Assembly (NCBI GenBank): GCA_017404585.1
Contig: JAFRCB010000146.1
Coordinates: forward strand, 1 to 10,393
Origin: Lachnospiraceae bacterium
GTDB taxonomy: Bacteria; Bacillota; Clostridia; Lachnospirales; Lachnospiraceae
Length of the DNA: 10,393 bases
Direction of reading: 5' to 3'
Part shown: positions 1-6,258 of the stretch, piece by piece
How the letters are laid out: every line of letters begins with the position of its first letter
Numbering within the stretch: the stretch's first letter is position 1
Position numbers and translations under genes: made by a program
Notes under the pieces: model-generated
Seen by the model: the letters and a program-made list of their open reading frames with translations, nothing else
What the model was told of the DNA's origin: nothing
Databases searched by the model: none

Positions 1-39
1 CACTTGCAAGACGGAGAACATTGTATGCAGGAATAATGG

Positions 40-60
40 TATACTTTGTGTACAGGAGGT
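40..60 (+). promoter_or_regulatory. Candidate extended -10 promoter and ribosome binding site of selD
   Basis: TATACT at 40-45 is preceded by TGG, which gives an extended -10 element. No good -35 lies 16-18 bases upstream. AGGAGGT at 54-60 is a near-perfect Shine-Dalgarno sequence 6 bases before the ATG at 67, and it fixes that start. The transcription start would fall only a few bases before the ribosome binding site, so the true promoter may instead lie upstream of the window. The ribosome binding site is certain; the promoter is tentative. Confidence 0.4.
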
Positions 61-66
61 GCTGCT

Positions 67-1131
67 ATGACAAAAGAAGTAAGACTTACTACACTTGCGA
101 AGACATCGGGGTGAGCGGCCAAAATAGGTCCCGAGACCCTTTCCCAGGTTCTGGGAAAGCTGCCCCGTTTTTATGACGAAAACCTGCTCGTCGGCATTGA
201 AACGTCTGATGATGCGGCAGTTTACAAGATCACAGATGATATTGCCCTGATCCAGACAGTGGATTTCTTCACCCCGGTGGTGGATGACCCATATACGTTT
301 GGGCAAATCGCGGCCGCCAATTCTCTGAGCGACGTCTACGCGATGGGCGGACTGCCGAAGATCGCTCTCAACATATGCGGATTCCCGAACTGTCTTGATC
401 CGTCGGTACTGGGTGACATTCTGGCCGGCGGTGCCGACAAGGTCAAGGAAGCCGGAGCGCTTCTCATCGGAGGACACACGATCCAGAATGATGAGCCGCA
501 GTACGGTCTGTGCGTCGCCGGTTTTGTTCACCCGGACAAGGTGTACAGGAACTGCGGCACGAGGCCCGGGGACGTTCTGATCCTGACCAAGGAGATCGGA
601 TGCGGAATCGTTAATACGGCTCTCAAAGCGGAGATGGCATCACCCGAAGCGTACAGGGATGCCGTGCGGGTCATGACAACGCTGAATGATAAGGCGGGAA
701 GAATCATCCGGGAGTATCCGGTGACTGCGTGCACGGATATCACAGGCTTCGGACTGCTCGGCCACTGTGCCGAGATGGCGGTGCCGAGCGATGTCACATT
801 CGAACTTTATCCGGAATCAATTCCTTATATAAAGGAAGCGAAAGACTACGCCATGATGGGTCTGATCCCTGCCGGCGCCTACAAGAACCGCAAGCTGACC
901 ATGAACCGGATGCGCGCGGACGGGATCGATGAGGTCTATATCGACCTGCTCCACGACCCGCAGTCGTCAGGCGGGCTTCTGTTCTCCGTTCCCGCTGACT
1001 GTGTTGACCGGGTCATGGATGAATTTGCACGTGCCGATATGAGTACCACCGCTGCAGTGATCGGCAGGGCTGTCCCGCACGATGACGAGTATATTCGTCT
1101 GCTCCCCGGAAAGTACGGTGTGATGGTATGA
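67..1131 (+). CDS. selD: Selenophosphate synthetase SelD, a selenoprotein (Sec16)
   Basis: SelD makes selenophosphate from ATP and selenide in the cytoplasm, supplying activated selenium for Sec-tRNA synthesis. The reading frame opens at ATG 67 behind a strong ribosome binding site, reads through TGA at 112-114, and continues to TGA at 1129-1131. This gives 354 residues counting Sec, close to the usual SelD length of about 350. The N-terminus reads TSG-U-AAKIGPETL. The Sec takes the place of the catalytic Cys of E. coli SelD (Cys17), and Lys19 matches the essential Lys20. Downstream are the SelD-typical SDVYAMGG and DITGFGLLGH segments and the DPQSSGGLL segment near the C-terminus. A hairpin just after the UGA fits a bacterial SECIS. 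The stop overlaps the next start (ATGA). An open frame starting at ATG 259 would lose the whole catalytic N-terminus, so an annotation from that ATG would be wrong. Confidence 0.96.
112..159 (+). promoter_or_regulatory. Sec UGA codon and SECIS element in selD
   Basis: TGA at 112-114 is followed by a perfect 9-bp hairpin: CTTTCCCAG (139-147), loop GTT (148-150), CTGGGAAAG (151-159). Bacterial SECIS elements have a small apical loop with a G among its first bases, placed about 16-37 bases after the UGA. Here 33 bases separate the UGA from the loop G. It should bind SelB and direct Sec insertion. Confidence 0.88.
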
Positions 1132-1364
1132 GAAAAAAAGAAATGAAACTGGTCGTTACGTTCCATACGACAGCGGACGCTATGGCGACCGAGAGAGTGT
1201 GCAAAAGCGCTGATATGCCGGGCCGCCTGATCCCGGTCCCGAGGACGCTCTCCGCAGGGTGCGGTATGTCCTGGTGCACTGATGAGGCTTTGGAAGAGCA
1301 GCTTACGGCTCTGCTTGACGCAAATCAGATCGAGCGCGAGGGAATCTTCCATTGCGAGATATAA
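1128..1364 (+). CDS. DUF3343 family protein, putative selenium/sulfur carrier
   Basis: This is a 78-residue protein of the DUF3343 family. The start overlaps the selD stop by 4 bp, so the two are translationally coupled. An in-frame ATG at 1143 (Met6) is an alternative start without a clear ribosome binding site. The family pattern is visible: FHTTADAM near residues 12-19, PGRLIPVPR at 31-39, and SAGCGMSW at 42-49. Cys45 and Cys50 are candidates for carrying sulfur or selenium as a persulfide or perselenide. Members of this family recur beside selD, yedE and yedF, which suggests a role in selenium handling, but I know of no proven biochemical role. The family call is secure; the carrier role is inference. 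Confidence 0.85.
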   Translation: MRKKEMKLVVTFHTTADAMATERVCKSADMPGRLIPVPRTLSAGCGMSWCTDEALEEQLTALLDANQIEREGIFHCEI

Positions 1365-1475
1365 TTGACACCCGCCGCTGAGGTTGGTTTGTTGTCACCT
1401 AATAGAGAGAGGGGCATCTCGTACTGAGATATATTTAAATATTCAATAAATGAGCCCCCTTATCAGCAGGGGTAA
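1365..1475 (+). other. Intergenic region with alternative hairpins after the selD operon
   Basis: No gene is seen here. GGGGC (1411-1415) can pair with GCCCC (1454-1458), enclosing ATCTC/GAGAT (1416-1420 with 1426-1430) and the AT palindrome ATATTTAAATAT (1430-1441). CCCC (1456-1459) can instead pair with GGGG (1469-1472). None of these ends in a clear U-tract, so a conventional terminator for selD is not evident. Confidence 0.35.
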
Positions 1476-1476
1476 T

Positions 1477-1506
1477 TGGACACATACGAAGAACCACCTT
1501 TATAAT
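1477..1506 (+). promoter_or_regulatory. Candidate sigma-A promoter of the yedE operon
   Basis: TGGACA (1477-1482) matches five of six -35 consensus bases. A perfect TATAAT lies at 1501-1506 with an 18-base spacer. Transcription would start near 1512-1514, giving a leader of about 100 bases before the yedE ATG at 1612. The whole leader is taken up by two hairpins. Confidence 0.6.
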
Positions 1507-1511
1507 TTATT

Positions 1512-1577
1512 TCAGTGGCGGATAACAATCCTTCACTGAGTGGGGCGAAAAGTCAAAAGAGATTCTTTTGGCTTTTT
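1512..1577 (+). terminator. Leader hairpin and intrinsic-terminator-like hairpin before yedE (attenuator candidate)
   Basis: Hairpin 1 pairs TCAGTG (1512-1517) with CACTGA (1534-1539) and continues as GGAT/ATCC (1520-1523 with 1528-1531) around loop AACA. Hairpin 2 pairs GTCAAAAGA (1552-1560) with TCTTTTGGC (1564-1572), with one G-U pair, loop GAT, and then TTTTT (1573-1577), like an intrinsic terminator. It lies between the proposed promoter and the yedE ribosome binding site, so it could stop transcription before the gene. It might instead end the upstream selD unit. The stem is AU-rich, so its strength is uncertain. Confidence 0.5.
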
Positions 1578-1611
1578 GTATCTTAAAAGATATAGAAAAG
1601 GTGGTGTGTGT

Positions 1612-2706
1612 ATGAATCTATCGGACTCAAAAATGAAACTATTGATCGCGGGACTCGGATGCGGTGTTATCGCGGCAGTCCTCGCCTACATGGGCAACCC
1701 TGCCAACATGGCATTTTGCATCGCGTGTTTTATCCGTGATATGGCGGGATCCCTCGGCTTCCATCAGGCGGCAGTCGTCCAGTATGCCCGCCCTGAGATT
1801 ATCGGCCTTGTCCTGGGCGCGTTTATTATTTCTATCCTGACGGGCGAGTATCGCTCATCCGGCGGATCCGCGCCGATGATCCGATTCATTCTCGGCGTGA
1901 TCATTATGATCGGATCCCTAATCTTCCTCGGCTGCCCGCTGCGTATGGTCCTCCGTATGTCAGCCGGCGACCTCAATGCGTGGATCGCCCTTATCGGATT
2001 TGCGGCCGGAGCCGGCACAGGCGCATTTGCCCTGAAGAGCGGATTCAGCCTCGGACGTGCCTATGAGACGAAACAGGGCAGCGGTTTTGTTCTTCCTGCC
2101 ATGATGGTTGGCGTTCTTATCCTGCTTGTGTGTACGCCTCTGCTGAAGTTCAGCGAATCCGGACCGGGCAGTGTTCACGCTCCGATTATCATGTCTCTCA
2201 TCGGCGGTCTTCTGTTCGGCATGTTTGCCCAGAAGTCCAGACTGTGCTTCGCCGGCGGCATTCGTGACGCTGTCCTGATGAGAAACTTCGACCTGCTTAT
2301 ACCGCTCGGCGGCCTCTTCGCTGTCATGCTGGTGTACAATATCGCGATGGGCAAGTTCGTGCTCGCTATGAATACACCGGGCATCATCGCGCATTCGGAT
2401 TCTCTGTGGAATGTTCTCGGCATGTACACAGTAGGCTTTGCCGCAGTCCTCGCCGGCGGCTGTCCGCTTCGCCAGCTGATCCTTGCGGGACAGGGTTCTT
2501 CTGATTCCGCGGTCACTGTGCTCGGCATGTTCTTCGGCGCGGCCCTGTGCCACAACCTGGGTCTCGCGTCCAGCGGCACAGCGATGAACGCGGAGACCGG
2601 TGAGCTCGTAGCCGGCGCGGTCACTCCGAACGGCAAGGTCGCATGCATTATATGTATCGTGATTTGCTTCATTATTGCATTTGCAAATAAAAGAAAACAG
2701 AGTTGA
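1612..2706 (+). CDS. yedE: YedE-family putative selenium transporter (YeeE/YedE, DUF395)
   Basis: This is a 364-residue polytopic inner-membrane protein of the YeeE/YedE family, the subgroup found in selenium operons and proposed to import a selenium compound. The ATG at 1612 follows AAAGGTGGT. The frame stays open upstream to a GTG at 1540, but that extension encodes a charged segment inside the leader hairpins and is rejected. The protein shows an internal duplication. The first half has FCIACFIRD (Cys36, Cys39) and GCPLR (Cys108); the second half has LCFAGGIRD (Cys212) and GCPLR (Cys284). These paired Cys motifs fit handling of thiol-reactive S or Se species. Many hydrophobic segments run through the protein (for example residues 10-28). 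It heads an operon with yedF, 18 bp downstream. The family is clear; the selenium substrate is inferred from its neighbours. Confidence 0.9.
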   Translation: MNLSDSKMKLLIAGLGCGVIAAVLAYMGNPANMAFCIACFIRDMAGSLGFHQAAVVQYARPEIIGLVLGAFIISILTGEYRSSGGSAPMIRFILGVIIMIGSLIFLGCPLRMVLRMSAGDLNAWIALIGFAAGAGTGAFALKSGFSLGRAYETKQGSGFVLPAMMVGVLILLVCTPLLKFSESGPGSVHAPIIMSLIGGLLFGMFAQKSRLCFAGGIRDAVLMRNFDLLIPLGGLFAVMLVYNIAMGKFVLAMNTPGIIAHSDSLWNVLGMYTVGFAAVLAGGCPLRQLILAGQGSSDSAVTVLGMFFGAALCHNLGLASSGTAMNAETGELVAGAVTPNGKVACIICIVICFIIAFANKRKQS

Positions 2707-2724
2707 TTATAAAGGAGATTCACA

Positions 2725-2928
2725 ATGGAAATAGTTGATGCAAGAGGGCTGTCCTGCCCGGAACCGCTGATGCTGACAGATCAGGCCTTAAAGAAGGCCA
2801 ACGGCCCCATCAAGGTGCTGGTGAGTGAGCCGCATCAGAAGACGAACATCGAAAAACTCGCAAAATCGAAAGGCAAGAAGGCTGTTTCAAATGCAGTCGG
2901 CTCGGAATTTGAGATAGTTATATCATGA
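2725..2928 (+). CDS. yedF: YedF-like TusA-domain sulfur/selenium carrier protein, TusA domain only
   Basis: This is a 67-residue TusA-family protein with the CPEP form of the active-site motif (Cys11 in LSCPEP). TusA proteins relay persulfide sulfur; in selenium operons the relative YedF is thought to carry selenium. AAAGGAGA precedes the ATG at 2725. The stop overlaps the next gene's start (ATGA at 2925-2928), so it is translationally coupled to the desulfurase-like gene, a plausible donor of S or Se to Cys11. The selenium-associated YedF is normally about 190-200 residues, with a second C-terminal domain. That domain is absent here and the following DNA starts another gene, so this is a stand-alone carrier domain. 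It could equally be named a TusA-like protein. Confidence 0.85.
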   Translation: MEIVDARGLSCPEPLMLTDQALKKANGPIKVLVSEPHQKTNIEKLAKSKGKKAVSNAVGSEFEIVIS

Positions 2929-4067
2929 TTTATTTTGACAATGCCGCTACTACTATGGTCAAACCCCGCTGTGTCATAGAGGCGGTAACGCAGGCCATGC
3001 AGCATATGGGAAACTCCGGGCGGGGAACTCACGGCGCTTCTCTCGGAGCGGCAAGAACGATTTATGACACGCGAAAGCTGCTCGCGGATTTTTTCAATGC
3101 GGAGAAGGCGACCCGGATCGCGTTCACGGCCAACTCCACGGAGAGCCTGAATATCGCGATCAAGGGACTTTTTGCCCCGGGCGACCATGTTATCTCTACG
3201 GTGCTGGAGCACAACTCGGTGCTTCGTCCCCTCTATGAGCTCGAAAAAAAGGGCGTGCGGGTCACATAAGCCGAGTGCGATGAAAAGGGGGCGATCCGAC
3301 CGGAGGACATCCTTAAATATGTGGACAGCTCCACAAGGGGAATCGTCTGTACGCACGCATCGAATCTGACGGGCAATATGATCGATATTGCCCGCGTCGG
3401 TGCGGCAGCACGTGCGGCCGGAATCATCTTTGTTGTGGATGCATCTCAGACGGCGGGAGTTATTCCAATCGACGTTCAGGAGATGAATATTGACGTACTG
3501 TGCTTTACCGGTCACAAAGGACTTCTGGGTCCTCAGGGGACAGGCGGTCTTTATGTGCGCGAGGGGGTGGAGATCCGTCCGCTCCTTTCCGGAGGCAGCG
3601 GCGTGCAGACATACAGCAGGGAGCATCCCAGGGAAATGCCGACAGCGCTGGAAGCAGGCACACTGAACGGACACGGAATCGCCGGTCTTCATGCGGCGGT
3701 AGAGTATATCATGGAGACCGGGATCGACAATATAAGGAGTGCGGAGCGTGAGCTCATGCTCCGTTTCTATAACGGCGCGAAAGAAATTCCGGGTATACGC
3801 ATCTACGGTGATTTCGATACGGATGAGAGATGCCCGATCGTCACGCTCAATGTGGGAGAGTATGATTCCGGTGAAGTCAGCGATGAGCTCGCCTTCGGGT
3901 ATGAGATTGCTACCAGGCCGGGCGGCCACTGCGCGCCGATGATGCACAGGGCGCTCGGAACAGTCAGCCAGGGAGCGGTGAGATTCAGCTTCTCAAGCTT
4001 CAATACAGCCGATGAAGTAGATACTGCCCTTGATGCGCTCCGGGAACTGGCCGGGGAAGAGGATTAG
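2925..4067 (+). pseudogene. Cysteine desulfurase / selenocysteine lyase-like gene with an in-frame TAA at codon 115
   Basis: This is a class V aminotransferase-fold, PLP-dependent enzyme of the cysteine desulfurase family. Such enzymes release sulfur from cysteine or selenium from selenocysteine. The N-terminal part (2925-3266) has the family start YFDNAATT and the segment STVLEHNSVLRP. TAA at 3267-3269 interrupts it after KKGVRVT. Translation then resumes in the same frame as AECDEKGAI and runs to TAG at 4065-4067. The downstream part holds VVDASQTAG, the PLP lysine in TGHKG (Lys198) and the catalytic Cys in GGHCAP (Cys336). The total is 380 codon positions, normal for the family. Only one base change is needed to make the stop from TAT, TAC, TTA, CAA, GAA, AAA or TCA. 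No frameshift or other decay is seen, so this is a very recent nonsense mutation, a sequencing error, or a read-through case. TAA is not a Sec codon. Confidence 0.85.
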
Positions 4068-4073
4068 TGATTC

Positions 4074-4085
4074 AAGCATGCTTAT
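4074..4085. promoter_or_regulatory. Second, variant operator-like palindrome upstream of selC
   Basis: AAGCATGCTTAT equals the conserved AAGCGCGCTTAT of the neighbouring palindrome except for the central dinucleotide (AT for GC). The two centres are 24 bp apart. It lies just after the desulfurase stop codon. It is probably a weaker tandem site for the same regulator. Confidence 0.45.
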
Positions 4086-4095
4086 GTGATTTTTT

Positions 4096-4109
4096 ATAAG
4101 CGCGCTTAT
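4096..4109. promoter_or_regulatory. Operator-like perfect palindrome ATAAGCGCGCTTAT upstream of selC
   Basis: This 14-bp perfect palindrome ends 8 bp before the -35 box of the selC promoter. The same core, within a 17-base identical stretch (ATAAGCGCGCTTATTGA), is found upstream of the grd operon at 6856-6872. A dimeric regulator is implied; the TetR-type protein encoded next door is the obvious candidate. Confidence 0.65.
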
Positions 4110-4117
4110 TGATTGTG

Positions 4118-4145
4118 TTGACATATGAATTCCGACCGTGATAAT
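4118..4145 (+). promoter_or_regulatory. Promoter of selC (tRNA-Sec)
   Basis: A perfect TTGACA (4118-4123) is followed by GATAAT (4140-4145) after a 16-base spacer. Transcription would begin near 4152, about 33 bases before the mature tRNA. The 5' leader holds a small hairpin, AAGTTC/GAACTT around loop TCCG (4156-4171 region). Confidence 0.65.
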
Positions 4146-4184
4146 ATCATATCGGAAGTTCTCCGGAACTTGAAATCTAAATAA

Positions 4185-4281
4185 GGGAGTGGATAGGTAA
4201 CTGGTGTGCCTCCTGGTCTTCAAAACCAGTGTTGGGCGTGTGTACGTCCTGGGTGGGTTCGATTCCCACACGCTCTCGCCA
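4185..4281 (+). tRNA. selC: tRNA-Sec, anticodon UCA
   Basis: This is a 97-base tRNA with encoded CCA (4279-4281) and discriminator G4278. The anticodon stem CTGGT/ACCAG encloses loop CTTCAAA, with anticodon TCA at 4220-4222, which reads UGA. The T arm is GTGGG-TTCGATT-CCCAC (4253-4269). The D stem is AGGTA/TGCCT (4195-4199 with 4207-4211). The long variable arm has the stem GGGCGT/ACGTCC, with one G-U pair, around loop GTGT. The acceptor strand is 8 bases, as expected for Sec tRNA: seven canonical or wobble pairs (4185-4191 with 4271-4277) plus a G-A apposition at pair 8 (4192 with 4270). The long variable arm, 8-base acceptor strand and UCA anticodon identify it clearly. It is charged with Ser, converted to Sec using selenophosphate, and delivered by SelB. 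Confidence 0.95.
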
Positions 4282-4307
4282 GAATGATCTGTGCAGACTT
4301 GCACGTT

Positions 4308-4339
4308 AAAAAGAACTGCCGCATATGGCAGTTCTTTTT
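4308..4339. terminator. Bidirectional intrinsic terminator between selC and the TetR gene
   Basis: AAAAAGAACTGCC (4308-4320), loop GCATAT, and GGCAGTTCTTTTT (4327-4339) form a perfect hairpin that is A-rich on one side and U-rich on the other. It ends selC on the plus strand. It also lies just past the stop of the convergent minus-strand TetR gene (4378), so it can serve both. Confidence 0.9.
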
Positions 4340-4377
4340 GGTTACACCGATAATTGGGGAAGGACGCTTTGAAATCA

Positions 4378-5082
4378 TCAGCTGTCAACGATAAAGTGCA
4401 GCATTTTCAGGAATTCCGCTGTCGGTTTTCTGTAATCTTCGAGAGCTTCACCGGCCATGGTTATGTCCGCATAAGATTCGTCGGAGGGCGTTCCGGCTTC
4501 GCGGATCTGACTGGAAAGATACTCCTCAAGCGTGCTCACGATGATGAAATTGGCCATCTCGAGGTTCTCGTCTGTCAGGCGGGCTCCGGGCTCATTGACG
4601 AGGGGGGCCAGAATACTAAGGCACCGGTCATACATGTTGTTTCCCTGGAACATGGTGTTTATGAGCGGGGAATGATTGTTCTTAATCTTCGGGAACAGAG
4701 TATAGTATTCATCCAGCAGTTCTGTGAGCTGATATTTATACTTGCCAAAAAAGAAGTTGTAGTAAAGTGCCGGATTGGAAAATGCGTAGCGGCAGAAACA
4801 GTTCCAGATGGCATAAAAGTATTCGTAAGGGCGGAGGTTCTGCCGGCTTATTTCGACCAGGGCATCACTGTAGGGCTGAAGAAAACGCACGGAAGCGAGC
4901 GAGATCAGCCAGTCGGAGTCCTGAAAATAGGAATAGATTGTTGAATTGTGGAATCCTGCGGTCTCTGCGATCTTACGGATCGAGATGGAGCCAAACGGCT
5001 GTGAATCGATCAGTGTCGATGCGGCATCCACGAAGGCGCGTTTTCTCCGCAGGAATAAATCCTGATTTTTCTTATTCAGCAT
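4378..5082 (-). CDS. TetR/AcrR-family transcriptional regulator
   Basis: This is a 234-residue regulator. The N-terminal TetR-type DNA-binding domain is visible: an amphipathic first helix around residues 10-27, then a helix-turn-helix around 34-53 containing SIRKIAETAGFHNSTIYSYF, the characteristic TetR recognition-helix pattern. The remaining ~170 residues are rich in aromatics and helix formers, like a TetR ligand and dimerisation domain, and show no other recognised domain. The ATG (complement of 5080-5082) has a modest ribosome binding site (GCAGGTAA). It is convergent with selC and sits between two loci that share the palindrome AATAAGCGCGCTTATT, so it is the best candidate to bind that operator. 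No copy of the palindrome is seen before its own start, so autoregulation through that site is not evident. The ligand is unknown; betaine, a related amine or a selenium-linked signal are guesses. Confidence 0.85.
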   Translation of the reverse strand: MLNKKNQDLFLRRKRAFVDAASTLIDSQPFGSISIRKIAETAGFHNSTIYSYFQDSDWLISLASVRFLQPYSDALVEISRQNLRPYEYFYAIWNCFCRYAFSNPALYYNFFFGKYKYQLTELLDEYYTLFPKIKNNHSPLINTMFQGNNMYDRCLSILAPLVNEPGARLTDENLEMANFIIVSTLEEYLSSQIREAGTPSDESYADITMAGEALEDYRKPTAEFLKMLHFIVDS

Positions 5083-5277
5083 ATGGCATTACCTGCATGA
5101 TTGGTTGAGGGCGCGGAAACTGTATCCCGGCACGACCGTGATATCAAAAATAGCAAGACAAAGACATAATGGGCGGTAAATATATTTAGTGATTACTATA
5201 TATCTTATCTTACTATAGATTTATAGAAATACGCAATAGTAAGAAAAAAATTGGGGCACTTATCTTTAAATCGAACA
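5083..5277. other. AT-rich intergenic region upstream of the TetR gene
   Basis: No gene is seen. On the minus strand TTGATA and TACAGT occur 17 bases apart (within about 5119-5147) and could be a weak promoter for the TetR gene. CTTACTAT (about 5207-5214) and ATAGTAAG (about 5236-5243) form an 8-bp inverted repeat in the AT-rich stretch. AATCGAACA (5269-5277) directly abuts the 336-bp repeat element and nearly matches AATCGGACA on its far side. Confidence 0.3.
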
Positions 5278-5613
5278 TAACAGTTCAGACAGGCTGTTAT
5301 TATAGTTCGTTAACGGCGCAAAGCATCCATCTTCGTGAGAAAAGCATTGCTGGTCCGACCGAGAACGCGAGTAGAGTCGGCAGGCCGTTTCTACTCGCTT
5401 CCGGCGTCACCGCCTTCATCTCGCGTTTTACGCTCGATGCCGGGCGGGCGCCAATGTGCCTTCATTTCGTGCGAGCACGAATCAGGCACATTGGCTTGTC
5501 GCCTACGCAAAAAGCTTTAGCTTTTTTGGCTCGCAGGGTAGTGACCAGCGCTTTTCGATGAAGATGATGTTTGCGTCGTATCTCAGGCCTCGAACAGCCT
5601 GTCTGAACTGTTA
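5278..5613. repeat. 336-bp self-complementary element with 21-bp perfect terminal inverted repeats (MITE or structured RNA)
   Basis: The ends 5278-5298 and 5593-5613 are perfect 21-bp inverted repeats. Nested inside are more long-range pairings: 5313-5322 with 5570-5579, 5339-5345 with 5550-5556, and 5349-5355 with 5543-5549. The middle has local hairpins: GCGAGTAGA/TCTACTCGC (5367-5398); CCGGCGTC/GATGCCGG (5401-5443); a 12-bp stem GCCAATGTGCCT with its complement (5450-5495), capped by TTCGTGC/GCACGAA; and AAAAAGC/GCTTTTT (5509-5526). Together they draw a long basal stem opening into a multi-branched head. Flanking 9-mers AATCGAACA (5269-5277) and AATCGGACA (5615-5623) match at 8 of 9 bases, perhaps a decayed target duplication. 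No transposase and no credible ORF lies inside. It is either a non-autonomous mobile repeat or a large structured RNA. Confidence 0.75.
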
Positions 5614-5646
5614 CAATCGGACACTGAAGCGGAAAGGAAAAACACT

Positions 5647-6258
5647 ATGAACGGCATGGGATTATCAGAACCGGGAACGCGGATTTTTTGGACAAGGCAG
5701 GCCGCGGCGATAGAAGAGGAACTGGAGAAGACAGGTGTCTACCGGGTAAAAAAAGAGTATATAGAAAAGAAAAATGATACGATCTCGGAGTTTTATCTCA
5801 GGTTGTACCGCTGGTACACAAAAGAGGCGGCGAAGTACATCGAGACTTCCGGGGAGTATCCGATCTGGCTCAGCATGTCGGAGGACAATATGCTGCAGCC
5901 GGTAGAAGGCACTGTCATCCTGGAAGTTGAGATCCCGGCTGACAGGTATCTTTTGTGCAACTATGACGCGTGGGGCTACATTGTCAACTATTTTTATGTG
6001 CCTCTCGATGAGGCGGACCGTGGTCGCCATACGAACGAACTCCGGCGCTACGGTATCGGCAGTGACGATGAGCTGCTCCTGACAAATAAGGGGAATTTCT
6101 ATCCTCTTTTAAAGCGGGAGGTGCAGCAGAGCTGGAGCCGCGCGTTTACTCTGAAGCCGGGAAATATGGAGATGGGCCTCGTGGCGACTGCCTGGGAGAT
6201 TCGTAAGGAGTGGGTCAGAGAGATCCGTCACTATCTGAATACGGAGGAATCGAAATGA
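5647..6258 (+). CDS. DUF3841-like protein, first of a tandem pair
   Basis: This is a 203-residue soluble protein with no signal peptide or membrane segment. It resembles the uncharacterised DUF3841 family: an N-terminal FWTRQ segment (Trp15), YPIW at 71-74, and a strand-like segment LEVEIPADRYLLCNYDAW with Trp109, followed by a C-terminal half ending in a helix-rich KEW segment. The ATG at 5647 follows GGAAAGGAAAAACACT, a weak to moderate ribosome binding site. It begins 33 bp after the 336-bp repeat element. Its stop overlaps the next gene's start (ATGA at 6255-6258). The next gene is a diverged paralogue, so the pair arose by tandem duplication. Function is unknown, and nothing in the sequence ties it to selenium or betaine metabolism except position. 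Confidence 0.75.
   Translation: MNGMGLSEPGTRIFWTRQAAAIEEELEKTGVYRVKKEYIEKKNDTISEFYLRLYRWYTKEAAKYIETSGEYPIWLSMSEDNMLQPVEGTVILEVEIPADRYLLCNYDAWGYIVNYFYVPLDEADRGRHTNELRRYGIGSDDELLLTNKGNFYPLLKREVQQSWSRAFTLKPGNMEMGLVATAWEIRKEWVREIRHYLNTEESK

Noticed and set aside
1540..1611. GTG at 1540 as an upstream start for yedE
   Set aside because: The 24 extra codons fall in the terminator-like hairpin and encode a charged stretch atypical of the family; ATG 1612 has its own ribosome binding site.
3267..3269. In-frame stop in the desulfurase gene as a recoded Sec site
   Set aside because: The codon is TAA, not TGA, and no conserved Cys is expected there.
2835..3947. Long minus-strand open frame (370 codons) across the desulfurase gene
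   Set aside because: It is antisense to a clearly conserved coding frame and its translation resembles no family; it is rich in Arg, His and Cys, as expected for a shadow frame in GC-rich coding DNA.
4354..4944. Plus-strand open frame of 196 codons opposite the TetR gene
   Set aside because: The minus-strand frame has a clear TetR helix-turn-helix; the plus frame begins at the end of the terminator region and has no recognisable domain.
4133..5143. CGACCGTGATA shared by the selC promoter (4133-4143) and the TetR upstream region (5133-5143)
   Set aside because: An 11-base match between two places in 10 kb is expected several times by chance, and it is not a clean palindrome in both places.
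5335..5650. Two small plus-strand open frames (61 and 64 codons) inside the 336-bp element
   Set aside because: They overlap the nested inverted repeats, lack good ribosome binding sites and look like by-products of the palindromic sequence.
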